A stretch of 44,546 bases of DNA from an uncultured Sphingomonadaceae bacterium (GTDB lineage Bacteria; Pseudomonadota; Alphaproteobacteria; Sphingomonadales; Sphingomonadaceae): the NCBI GenBank assembly GCA_937873035.1, contig CALMVA010000087.1, positions 1-44,546 on the forward strand, read 5' to 3'. The notes below the pieces were generated by a model that searched no databases, was not told the origin of the DNA, and worked only from the letters and a program-made list of their open reading frames with translations. Numbering within the stretch: position 1 is the stretch's first letter; every line of letters begins with the position of its first letter. The position numbers and the translations under genes were made by a program. Below, one piece after another: positions 35,547-43,787 of the stretch.

Positions 35547-37064
35547 TCACGCTACTTTTCCGCTTGGCAGACGAATTTTGAACTGCGCGCCCCCACCGGG
35601 GCTGTTTTGCGCTGTGATCGTGCCGCCGTGATTTTCCACGATGGTCCGGCATATCGCCAGCCCAAGGCCAAGCCCATCCGACTTGGACGTCATGAAGGGT
35701 TTGAAGAGATGGGCCTGCTGGTCGAGTGAAAAGCCCTTGCCGCTGTCCGTAATCGTCAATTCGACATATCCGTTGCTCGGCGCACTGGTCGCCACCTCAA
35801 TCTCGCGCCGTTCGCAATCGCGCAGCGCTTCTGCGGCGTTGCGAACAATGTTGATGACGACCTGTTGAATCTGGATGCGATCACAGTTGATGGCGCCAGC
35901 GTCTTCCGGGAGAATTTTGGTGAGGTGGATGCCCGCGCCGTTCGAGCCGACAAGGGCGAGCGACACGGCTTCATCAACCAGTTGGTTCAGGTCATTATAG
36001 GTTTTGTCGAAGCTGCCCCGCGCCAGAAACGAACGAAGGTTGCGGATGATCTCGCCCGCGCGCAGGGCTTCGGCTTCTGCCTTTGAGATAATCTCGAACT
36101 GCAGCTCGCGCGAGAAGGCACCGGTTTCGATGCCCTTTTTGGCGGCTGCGAGGTAGTTGTAGATGGAAGCGAGTGGCTGGTTGATCTCGTGTGCGAGCGC
36201 AGAACCAAACTGGCCAAGGCTTGATGTGCGGGTGGCGTGAATCAACTGCGCTTCCAGACCGCTCATGCGGTTCTGTGTGCTGCGCTCCTGCGTCAGGTCT
36301 TTGGTGAAGCCCACATAAAGATCGCGGTTGGCGCCTTCCGGCTCACCAATGAAAATTTCGATCGGGAAGATCGTTCCGTCCTTGCGAACGCCTGAAAAGG
36401 TGCTCGGTGTGCCGATGACCTTGCGCTCGCCCGTTTCGCCATAGCGCGCGAGATAATCATCATGTGCCGCGCGATAGGTGCCGGGCATCAGCACATTGAG
36501 ATTGCGCCCGATAATGTCCTGCGCGGACCAGCCGAATTGCTCTTCTGCGGCACGGTTGAAAATCTTGATGGTCCCCGTGCCGTCTGAAACGACAATGCCA
36601 TCGGGGGAGGTGTCAAAGACCGAGTCGATGAAGCGCTGATGATATGTGAGCGACTTCACCATATTTGCGGACGCCTTCAGAACTTTCTTGAAGACGTGTC
36701 CGCCGACCGAGAGGAATATGCCTGAAAACACGAGCCCGATGATATTCAACGGATCGTCCGCCGCGCGAGGAATGAGTTGATCCGTCATTGAGTCGGCGCA
36801 AACGGCGAGCGCCGTGACGCTGAGACCGGCGATAAAGCCGCCCGTGGATGCTGCGATCAAAATTCCGATCGGCCAGAGATAATCGACGCTCTCGGCATAT
36901 TCTGCCGGCACGATGGTGAGTTTCGCCAACGCGAGAACGATGACGATCAGGCACGCCAAGGCGACGCCGCGCAGCGCATTTTTGTCACTAAAATGGTATG
37001 AATTGAACAGCGACGTGTCGGAGGTCTCGGTCCGGTACGGCATGATAATAGTGCGCCCTGCCAT
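35547..37064 (-). CDS. FixL-like PAS sensor histidine kinase
   Basis: The 505-residue membrane kinase has about three to four helices at residues 32-125, a PAS domain at 140-260, and a kinase core. The PAS part is close to the heme PAS of FixL: FNRAAEEQFGWS, MPGTYRAAHDDYLARY and GVRKDGTIFPIEIFIGE, with His201 at the position of the FixL heme ligand. The phospho-acceptor is His292 in ALAHEINQPLASIYNY; N, G1 and G2 boxes follow (NIVRNAAEAL, DSGKGF, GLGLGLAI). It probably senses oxygen or redox state, but non-heme relatives keep this histidine too. No receiver-domain regulator is adjacent. ATG 37064 lacks a clear ribosome site; ATG 37043 is possible. Confidence 0.9.
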   Translation of the reverse strand: MAGRTIIMPYRTETSDTSLFNSYHFSDKNALRGVALACLIVIVLALAKLTIVPAEYAESVDYLWPIGILIAASTGGFIAGLSVTALAVCADSMTDQLIPRAADDPLNIIGLVFSGIFLSVGGHVFKKVLKASANMVKSLTYHQRFIDSVFDTSPDGIVVSDGTGTIKIFNRAAEEQFGWSAQDIIGRNLNVLMPGTYRAAHDDYLARYGETGERKVIGTPSTFSGVRKDGTIFPIEIFIGEPEGANRDLYVGFTKDLTQERSTQNRMSGLEAQLIHATRTSSLGQFGSALAHEINQPLASIYNYLAAAKKGIETGAFSRELQFEIISKAEAEALRAGEIIRNLRSFLARGSFDKTYNDLNQLVDEAVSLALVGSNGAGIHLTKILPEDAGAINCDRIQIQQVVINIVRNAAEALRDCERREIEVATSAPSNGYVELTITDSGKGFSLDQQAHLFKPFMTSKSDGLGLGLAICRTIVENHGGTITAQNSPGGGAQFKIRLPSGKVA

Positions 37065-37304
37065 TTTTGGGGGCCTTATGTGCCCCCGGTTATTGTTCTA
37101 GCTGCTGTCCGAGGCTTTTGCCTAGTCAGGACAACAATTCTTGGCTGGATGCGACGCCCTGACCTTTGCCTGTGAGCGGAGAGGCAGACTCCCTGAAAGG
37201 GATGGTCATTGCCCACATCACCGCCTTCAGCCCCCACCGAAGTCGTTCATAGAGTATATATTCTCTGGCTGCATTGCACCCGATACGGCGGTAAATAAGC
37301 TGCT
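37065..37304. other. Leader region of the kinase gene; no gene seen
   Basis: Together with 37305-37520 this is a 456-bp gap between two minus-strand genes. I find no credible coding frame. It should carry the kinase promoter. Two palindromic motif copies and a very strong hairpin (listed separately) lie upstream of it. Confidence 0.5.
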
Positions 37305-37348
37305 CCGCGCGCGCGACATCCCCTAATCAGGGGATGTCGCGCGCGCGG
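37305..37348. repeat. Perfect 19-bp-arm hairpin containing motif copy 2
   Basis: CCGCGCGCGCGACATCCCC (37305-37323) pairs perfectly with 37330-37348 around TAATCA. The centre, 37317-37336, is CATCCCCTAATCAGGGGATG, the best copy of the 20-bp motif found at 34653 and 37411. The outer arms are alternating CG. The site lies about 250-285 bp upstream of the kinase start and about 170 bp after the chemoreceptor stop. No U-run follows in either direction, which argues against a plain terminator. Confidence 0.7.
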
Positions 37349-37410
37349 CGAAGCGATCATCGCGCCATCAGGCTGTTAGAAATTGGTGGCATGGGCGGCA
37401 AACGGCATTT

Positions 37411-37430
37411 CATACCGCAATCAGGGTATG
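37411..37430. promoter_or_regulatory. 20-bp palindromic motif, copy 3
   Basis: CATACCGCAATCAGGGTATG. The outer arms have changed together compared with copies 1 and 2 (CATACC with GGTATG instead of CATCCC with GGGATG), so the symmetry is kept by paired substitutions. It lies 94 bp from copy 2, about nine helical turns. Confidence 0.6.
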
Positions 37431-37520
37431 TCCCATTTTGAGGCGCTTGCCGGACATAAAGTTAATCCGCCGCGAGCATAGGCGCGCGACGGATCAACAA
37501 CTTTCGCAATGTTGTGGAGC

Positions 37521-39050
37521 TTAGAATTCGCTCCAGCCGCTTTCCTTTGAATTCGCAACGAGCGCCAGAGGTGCCGGGCGCGCCGCCATGGTGCCAGTGT
37601 CGTTGCCAGCACGCAGCTTGCGAGCGCGGCGCGGCGCGGTGCCACCGGCTGTAAGCTGGAAGGTGCTGACCGAAGTCACAAGACCAACGGCTTCCTGCGC
37701 CAGAAGACGCGCGGCAGCGGACGTTTCTTCCACCATCGCGGCGTTGCGCTGCGTCATTGAGTCCATTTCCGAGACGGCGGTATTGACCTGAACAACGCTG
37801 CGGGCCTGCTGATTGGTTGATTCAGAAATTTCGGCCGCCAAGTCAGATACATGAGCAACCTGCCGCACGATCTGCTCCAGCGTCGTGCCGGTTTGGCCCA
37901 CGAGTTCCACACTACGCTCGACATTCTTGGTTGAGGTCGCGATCAGGCTCTTGATGCTGTTGGCGGAGTCCGCAGAACGCTGGGCGAGCGCGCGCACTTC
38001 GTTTGCAACTACGGCAAAGCCCTTGCCGGCGTCACCCGCGCGGGCTGCTTCAACACCCGCGTTGAGCGCAAGCAGGTTGGTCTGGAATGCAATGCCATCG
38101 ATCACGTTGACGATCTGGCCGATTTCCTTTGACGATGCTTCGATGTCGCCCATGGCGACAACGGCCTGCCGCACGGTTTCTTCACCGCGTTCCGCTTCAC
38201 GATGTGCCGAGGCGGCGTTGGTGTGAACATCCGATGCGTTGTCTGCGGCCCGACGCACCGACTGGGTGATTTCCTGCATGGCGGCAGCGGTTTCTTCAAG
38301 CGAGGCGGCTTGCTGCTCGGTGCGGTTGGCAAGGTCTGCTGCGGCCTGGCTGATCTCTGACGTGCCGGTGTCGATGCTGGCGGCGGACTCCGCGACGCTT
38401 GTCAACGTCGTGTGCAGCTGATTGCGCATCGCCTCATAGTCTGCTGCAATCTTGCTATATTCCGGCGGCAGATTGTCCAGCTCGCTGGTCAGATCACCCT
38501 TGGCAAGGGCTTCCAGCGCCTGGCTGACCTTATCGATCACGTCAGCGCGGCGCTTTTCTTCCACTTCGAAATAGGTAGAAAGCGCAATCTGCATATCGAT
38601 CAACGCGGTTTTGACCATGGTGCCGATAAGCGCGTTGGTGCGCTTTCCCATAAAGGGAAGCGACACGGTGCCCATCCGCCCGATGACGTTTTCCAGCAGC
38701 GCGGCATAAGCGCCCACATACCAGCGCGGCTCAAGGCCGATGCGTGCGTGAATCTGGCCGATGCGCTCTGCGCGTTCGAGATAGGATGCATCCAGCGGGC
38801 GCGCGAACAACTGCTGCCAGTGTTCAAGCTGTTTGTCCTGCGCGTGCTGCATCATCTGCGACGAGGAGAAGAATTTGGCGGTTTCGGGGGTCGCTGAAAT
38901 CTTGCCGTAGAGCTTCTTCAGCGCGACCGGCGCCGATTTTGCCAACAGGCTGCGAATCTGAGGGAAGTGGCGATAGTTGCTGTCATCAAGGTCGATGAAA
39001 GAAAGGCTCTTTTTCAGCGTATCGAGTTTATCACGATCATTATTGTTCAT
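37521..39050 (-). CDS. Globin-coupled methyl-accepting chemotaxis protein (aerotaxis receptor)
   Basis: This soluble receptor steers swimming in response to oxygen. The N-terminal protoglobin domain (about 1-160) keeps the proximal heme histidine, His101, in [19 protein letters not shown] linker (165-215) leads into the methyl-accepting coiled coil, whose conserved hairpin tip is at about 319-355 ([30 protein letters not shown]), which contacts CheA and CheW. There are no membrane helices. The chain ends in GWSEF, matching the xWxxF tether for CheR and CheB. ATG 39050 is chosen over a TTG two codons upstream. No che genes lie nearby. It shares the cluster with a FixL-like kinase. Confidence 0.93.
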   Translation of the reverse strand: MNNNDRDKLDTLKKSLSFIDLDDSNYRHFPQIRSLLAKSAPVALKKLYGKISATPETAKFFSSSQMMQHAQDKQLEHWQQLFARPLDASYLERAERIGQIHARIGLEPRWYVGAYAALLENVIGRMGTVSLPFMGKRTNALIGTMVKTALIDMQIALSTYFEVEEKRRADVIDKVSQALEALAKGDLTSELDNLPPEYSKIAADYEAMRNQLHTTLTSVAESAASIDTGTSEISQAAADLANRTEQQAASLEETAAAMQEITQSVRRAADNASDVHTNAASAHREAERGEETVRQAVVAMGDIEASSKEIGQIVNVIDGIAFQTNLLALNAGVEAARAGDAGKGFAVVANEVRALAQRSADSANSIKSLIATSTKNVERSVELVGQTGTTLEQIVRQVAHVSDLAAEISESTNQQARSVVQVNTAVSEMDSMTQRNAAMVEETSAAARLLAQEAVGLVTSVSTFQLTAGGTAPRRARKLRAGNDTGTMAARPAPLALVANSKESGWSEF

Positions 39051-39439
39051 TTGCAAATTCCGATCCTAGGGGACGAGGGCTGGAGGCGGCGCCGCATCTT
39101 TTTATCTGCCGCCGATCATCACTGTCCGGGCGAAGGTTTCGGGTGTCTTTCCTGACACCTCGGCCATAGGAACGGTATTTGATGCCAAATTTTTCAGACC
39201 AATAGTTCCACTTCGGATACGCGTTGCGCGCGCGGCGTCAATTTATGATCGCGTCGAAATAGAACGTCCGGGATTGCCTACCGGTCAGGTCTGACAAGGC
39301 GCTCCCTGATCTGCGCGCTGGAGAATTATTCTTGAACGAGGCACATTATTTGGGGGGGCTCAAACAGGCAGGCCGGGTGCCCCGCTATGGGCTGTAGCGC
39401 CCACATCCCGATATTCCTCAAAGATGCCATTCAAATGCA
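39051..39439. other. Intergenic region upstream of the chemoreceptor; no gene seen
   Basis: No credible coding frame is visible. The stretch must hold the chemoreceptor promoter. A TCCCTGAT at 39303-39310 matches half of the cluster's 20-bp motif, read on the opposite strand, but without the second arm. Confidence 0.4.
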
Positions 39440-39484
39440 GCATCAAAAGCAAAGCCCCGTCCATCAACATGATAAGACGGGGCT
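39440..39484 (-). terminator. Rho-independent terminator of the second TonB receptor
   Basis: On the minus strand AGCCCCGTC (39484 to 39476) pairs with GACGGGGCT (39461 to 39453), followed by TTTGCTTTTG. The stem is GC-rich with nine perfect pairs, it starts 29 bp after the receptor stop, and the T-rich tail is on the correct side. Confidence 0.85.
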
Positions 39485-39512
39485 CGCCAGAGTTAATGGT
39501 GAAGCTGTGCAA

Positions 39513-42038
39513 TCAGAACTTCACGCTGCCCTCCACGCCAATCATGCGGCGCGTGCCGGGCGTGATGAACGATCCGCCAAATTCAACTGCGGTGATGACC
39601 TCGTTCAAATACCGCTTGTTGAACAGGTTATTGGCAAAGACCGACAGGCTGTAGCTGTCATTCTGCACACCAAGCCTGGCGTTGACGATGCCGAAGGAGT
39701 TGCGGCGGGCCACATCATATTTGCCGTCACCCACAAAGGCAGGCAGGGCGAGCGCAGAGATGGGCAGCAGGCCTGAAAACAATGTCGGGATCGATTGGTT
39801 CTGCACGGTGTGGAACCAGGTCGGCCCGGTGAGGCGATAATCGACACGACCGATCATCTTCAGGTCGTTGCTGAGCGGCTGCTCAACTTCGGCGCCAATG
39901 TTCAGCGTGTAATCGGCTGTATAGGGTGATTTGTTGCCAACGGTGTAGGGGCGGGAACTGTTCTTTCTGATCTCGCTGTCGGTATAGTTGAACGAGCCGA
40001 ACAGCTTGATGCCGCGCACCGGCTTGATCGTGGTCGTGGCCTCAATGCCCTTCAGGTCCACACGGTCGATATTCGAGACGACGCGCAGCAGGCCGAAGCT
40101 GCCCACGAAGAACTCAAAGAACTGCATATCATGGACTTGGGTGTAATAGCCCGCGAGGTCGAAAGTGACAGCGCCGTCTGCCAGCTTGCCCTTGATGCCG
40201 CCTTCAAATGCGCTTGACCATTCCTTGCGATATTGATCGTTCACGGTGACGTTGGCGCCAAAGAAATTGACGAAATTGTCGGTGATGATCTGTGCGGAGC
40301 CCTGGTTGTTGAAGCCGCCCGATTTGAAGCCGATGCCCCAGTTGGCATAGATATTCAGGTCGGAATTGGGCTTGTAGCTGACGGTGATCTTCGGCTCGAA
40401 CTGCTTGAAGCTGGCACTCTTGTCGGCAAGTGCGCCAAAGGCCTGGCCGGGGTTGATGGGGCCACCGGTGAAGGGGTCCGTTGCAGTAGGAACGAGCGAC
40501 GATGATTTGCGATCTTCAATGTCGTAGCGCATCGCAACGCCGACATCGAACTTGTCATTGGGCTTCCACTCCACCGCGCCAAAGGCGGCATAAACATCGG
40601 TCTTGAAGCGGTCTGCCAGCAAAAGCGTGGTCGGGTTGGTCGATGTCGGGCCGTTGTAAAGCTGCTTGATAACGCCATTGCCGGTATCAGCGCCAAGACT
40701 GACGCCCACTGTGCGCTTGATGTGGAGATAATAGGCGCCAAGCTGCCAGTTGATGGCGCCGGCCTCGCCCATCAGGCGCCATTCGGTGCTGAAATCGGTC
40801 TGCTTGCGGACCTGATATTGCGTGCCGTCACACGTGGTGGGGCTGTAGGGGCCAAAGGTGGAGCCATTGGCGGGCGCAAAGATGAAAGGCACGGGGATCT
40901 GGCCGATAAAGCCTGGCTGGTTGACCGGATAACCCGTCAGCGCGGCGGTGCTTGCAAAACAGGCGTTAACGGCCGACTGCCCGGCGGGATTGGCGGCGCT
41001 GATGAAGCGAGCAAAGTCTGCCGAAGTGCCGTCCGCCACCAGATCCTGATTGACGCGCGAATAGAGGCCCCAGCCGACAAGCTTCAGGCTGTCAGACAGA
41101 TCATGATCGATCTTTGCTGAAAAATCGAGGCTCGTCTGATCGTTGGTCGGGCGGATGTTGCTGTAGAAGTTGAACGGATGGGCGTTCACGTCTTCGTAAA
41201 AGGCCGGGTTCACCGCGCCGAAATTGGGCAGGTGGAACGACGCGTTGAACGGCAGCGATGCACCATGAAATTCTGCGTAGCGCGCCTTGAGGTCAACCTG
41301 CGTTGCGGTGCCATCGCCGATCAGGATGCGGCCATCCAGCGCCCAGTTCTGCTTGTCATCCACCGTTTTGGAGTTGGTGAGGACGTTCTTGTAGAAGCCG
41401 TCGGTCTTTGAGGAATAGCCCGCAAGAACAAAGCCGACACCGTCACTGAGCAGGCCAGCGATATGCGCGGTCGCTTCCCATGAGTTGTGCTGGCCGTAGG
41501 AAAGCTTTGCGGCCCCCGTCAGCGTGTCGGTGGGCTTCAGCGTCTGGATGACAATCGCACCGGCTGCGGCATTGCGGCCATAGATCGCCCCTTGCGGACC
41601 TTTGAGCATTTCAACCTGGCGCAATGTGCCCTGCGGCTGGTTCAGCTGCGCCGTATTGGTCTTCAAAATGCCATCGACCACGAGCGCGACCGAGCTTTCT
41701 GCATCGCGCGCGCCATTGATGCCGCGGATGTTGATCTGCGTGTCGCCCGCTTCTGCCGTGCCGGTCACGATGGTAACGCCGGGCGTCAGCTTTACAAAGT
41801 CTTCCGCCTTTACAGCGCCCGTGCGCGCGATCGTGTCTGCGGTGAGCACCGCGACTGAAGCAGGCACATCCTGAAGGCGCTCATTCTGGCGACGGGCAGT
41901 AACGATGATGCCCGCATCACCCTCTTCCGATGCATCTGCCTGCGGGGCAGAAGAGGTTGCGTTCTGCGCCCAAGCTGGTGCTGCGGCAAAGGTGATTGCG
42001 CTTGCTGTTGAGACAAGAAGCCACTGGGATAAACGCAT
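39513..42038 (-). CDS. TonB-dependent outer-membrane receptor
   Basis: The 841-residue receptor has a signal peptide ending APAWAQ, a TonB-box-like AGIIVTARRQNERLQDVP segment, a plug with VDGILKTNTAQLNQPQG and MLKGPQGAIYGRNAAAGAIVI, and a barrel ending GVEGSVKF with a terminal phenylalanine. Several cysteines lie within a long loop near residue 350-410. The ligand is unknown. The start has an AAAGGGAGG site. It is divergent from a GntR regulator across 147 bp that contains the regulator's candidate operator, so the receptor probably imports the compound degraded by the divergent operon. Confidence 0.9.
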   Translation of the reverse strand: MRLSQWLLVSTASAITFAAAPAWAQNATSSAPQADASEEGDAGIIVTARRQNERLQDVPASVAVLTADTIARTGAVKAEDFVKLTPGVTIVTGTAEAGDTQINIRGINGARDAESSVALVVDGILKTNTAQLNQPQGTLRQVEMLKGPQGAIYGRNAAAGAIVIQTLKPTDTLTGAAKLSYGQHNSWEATAHIAGLLSDGVGFVLAGYSSKTDGFYKNVLTNSKTVDDKQNWALDGRILIGDGTATQVDLKARYAEFHGASLPFNASFHLPNFGAVNPAFYEDVNAHPFNFYSNIRPTNDQTSLDFSAKIDHDLSDSLKLVGWGLYSRVNQDLVADGTSADFARFISAANPAGQSAVNACFASTAALTGYPVNQPGFIGQIPVPFIFAPANGSTFGPYSPTTCDGTQYQVRKQTDFSTEWRLMGEAGAINWQLGAYYLHIKRTVGVSLGADTGNGVIKQLYNGPTSTNPTTLLLADRFKTDVYAAFGAVEWKPNDKFDVGVAMRYDIEDRKSSSLVPTATDPFTGGPINPGQAFGALADKSASFKQFEPKITVSYKPNSDLNIYANWGIGFKSGGFNNQGSAQIITDNFVNFFGANVTVNDQYRKEWSSAFEGGIKGKLADGAVTFDLAGYYTQVHDMQFFEFFVGSFGLLRVVSNIDRVDLKGIEATTTIKPVRGIKLFGSFNYTDSEIRKNSSRPYTVGNKSPYTADYTLNIGAEVEQPLSNDLKMIGRVDYRLTGPTWFHTVQNQSIPTLFSGLLPISALALPAFVGDGKYDVARRNSFGIVNARLGVQNDSYSLSVFANNLFNKRYLNEVITAVEFGGSFITPGTRRMIGVEGSVKF

Positions 42039-42144
42039 GGAAACCTCCCTTTATGCAGCCCCGTGTTTATCTGGGGCCTGAGCCATGTTGTCGCGTCGCC
42101 CCATTGGGATCGTCTTCATACGCGACTTGATGAAATGGATAGAT

Positions 42145-42154
42145 AATGTATACA
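42145..42154. promoter_or_regulatory. GntR operator core, copy 1
   Basis: AATGTATACA contains the perfect 8-bp palindrome TGTATACA (42147-42154), typical of FCD-type GntR operators. It sits 31 bp upstream of the preferred gntR start in the divergent promoter region with the TonB receptor. The same 10-mer occurs at 42859-42868. Confidence 0.65.
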
Positions 42155-42185
42155 AATGGCAACGGTCAAGTTTTTTGGAGTGGTG

Positions 42186-42860
42186 ATGTCACGGGCATCT
42201 GATCGCGTTTATGAGGCGATCCGCAGCATGATCCTGTCGGGCGAGCTTCCGGCTGGCGCGCAGGTGGGTGAGGAGGCGCTGGCGGAGAAGTGCGGCGTTT
42301 CCCGCACGCCTGTGCGCGAAGCGTTGCGGCGACTTGAGTCCGACCTTCTGGTCGTGCGCACCGATACGCAGCGCAGCTTTGTGGCGGACTGGTCGCTCGA
42401 TGATGTGAGTGACGCCTTTGAACTGCGCGCGATGCTGGAAGGGCTGGCTGCGCGTCGTGCAGCGGAGCGCATGACGGATGCCGCGCTTGAGCGTATCCGT
42501 CTTGCAAATCGTCAGATTGCGGCTGCTATTGGTAAGGCGTCTCCCGATGTCTTCGGTTTTTTGGAGGGCAATCGGGAGTTTCATGCGGTCATCCTTGAGG
42601 TGGCAGCGTCACGTCGCCTTGCGGCTTTGCTGAGCACGCTCATCGAGCAGCCCGTGGTGTGGCGCACGGCGCACCATTATGGGCGTGAGGCCTTGCACCG
42701 GTCGCATGGTGAGCATGAAGAGTTGATTGCCGCCTTCGCGCGGCGCGATGGCGCTTGGGCGCAGGCAATCATGACGAGCCATATTCTGCGTGCCTTCCAT
42801 GCATATGCTGATGCGCACCGTGGATTGAATGAGGGCTTGCAGCGGGAGGCTGCTGAATAA
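42186..42860 (+). CDS. GntR family transcriptional regulator, FCD type
   Basis: The 224-residue protein has an N-terminal winged helix (SDRVYEAIRSMILSGELPAGAQVGEEALAEKCGVSRTPVREALRRLE) and an FCD ligand domain with helices containing FLEGNREFHAVILEVA and HRSHGEHEELIAAF, which carry likely metal-binding acidic and histidine residues. ATG 42186 follows TTTGGAGTGGTG; an upstream ATG at 42156 overlaps the operator and adds ten residues. Its TAA overlaps the ATG of the lyase gene. It probably represses this operon and the divergent TonB receptor and is released by an organic acid. Confidence 0.9.
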   Translation: MSRASDRVYEAIRSMILSGELPAGAQVGEEALAEKCGVSRTPVREALRRLESDLLVVRTDTQRSFVADWSLDDVSDAFELRAMLEGLAARRAAERMTDAALERIRLANRQIAAAIGKASPDVFGFLEGNREFHAVILEVAASRRLAALLSTLIEQPVVWRTAHHYGREALHRSHGEHEELIAAFARRDGAWAQAIMTSHILRAFHAYADAHRGLNEGLQREAAE

Positions 42861-42868
42861 TGTATACA
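42859..42868. promoter_or_regulatory. GntR operator core, copy 2, on the lyase start codon
   Basis: AATGTATACA recurs exactly over the gntR stop and lyase start (ATG 42860). The wider context, ATAATGTATACA, is also shared with copy 1. An operator inside the operon could block elongation or control an internal promoter; a chance match at a TAATG junction is possible. Confidence 0.45.
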
Positions 42869-43769
42869 GAAATGATTGAAATGGTCGAAGTGTCGCCGCG
42901 CGACGGACTTCAGAATGAAAAGACGTTGATCGCAACGACGGACAAGATCGCGCTGATCGAGCGGGCGATTATGGCCGGTGCGCGCCGCATTGAAGTGACG
43001 AGCTTCGTCAATCCCAAGGCTGTGCCTCAGATGGCCGATGCTGAAAGTGTGTGCGAAGGCCTGCCGCTGCGCGATGATGTGACATATATCGGCCTTGTGA
43101 TGAACGCGCGCGGGGCCGGGCGCGCCCTGGCGACGGGGCGGATTGACCAATTGGGCGCTGTTTCGGTTGCAACAGACACTTTCGCCATGGCCAATCAGGG
43201 CCAGACGAGCGACGGCTCGGTCGCGGCCGCAAAAGACATCGTCGCGATGGCGCGCGATGCGGGCAAGACCGGGCAGGTCACGATTGCCGCATCCTTTGGC
43301 TGCCCGTTTGAGGGAGAAGTGACCGAGGCCCGTATTGTCGACATGGCGGCGGCGCTCGCTGAAGCGCAACCAATGGAAATAGGGCTGGCCGATACGATTG
43401 GCGTCGGCAATCCGGCCCATGTGGCGTCGCTTGTCGCCAAAGTGCGCGCAGCGGTCCCCCATATTCCCGTCCGCGTCCATTTTCACAATACGCGTGGCAC
43501 TGGCCTCGCAAATGTCTGGGCGGCGGTGCAGGCGGGGGCGGGAACGATTGATGCGGGCATTGGCGGCGTTGGGCGGCTGCCCCTTTGCGCCGGGAGCTGC
43601 GGGTAACGTCTCCACAGAAGATGTCGTTTATATGCTTGAGCGCGCAGGCGTGCGCACCGGGCTTGATCTTTCGGCGCTCGTTTCGGCCAATCACTGGCTG
43701 GGTGAGACCATGCAGCGTTCCCTGCCGGGGATGGTCGCCAAGGCACCTTCATTTCCCAAGCAGGCTTAA
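42860..43769 (+). pseudogene. HMG-CoA lyase family gene, frameshifted
   Basis: These DRE-TIM barrel enzymes split a hydroxyacyl-CoA such as 3-hydroxy-3-methylglutaryl-CoA. Visible: VSPRDGLQNE near the start with the catalytic Arg-Asp pair, TSFVNPKAVPQMADAE, SFGCPFEGEV, and the metal-binding HFHNTRGTGLANVWAAVQAG. After AGIGG the frame is lost at about 43571-43573, where GGG should be GG. The continuation one base over restores GGCPFAPGAAGNVSTEDVVYMLE and runs to 43769, giving a full-length protein of about 302 residues. As read, the product stops at 43606 and lacks the catalytic cysteine of GGCPFAPGA. It is either a real mutation or a base-calling error in a G run. Confidence 0.75.
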
Positions 43770-43787
43770 CGAAGGGACTAATTATCG

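Noticed and set aside
37305..37348. Rho-independent terminator of the chemoreceptor gene
   Set aside because: No U-run follows in that direction, the hairpin is about 170 bp beyond the stop, and its core is a repeated motif.
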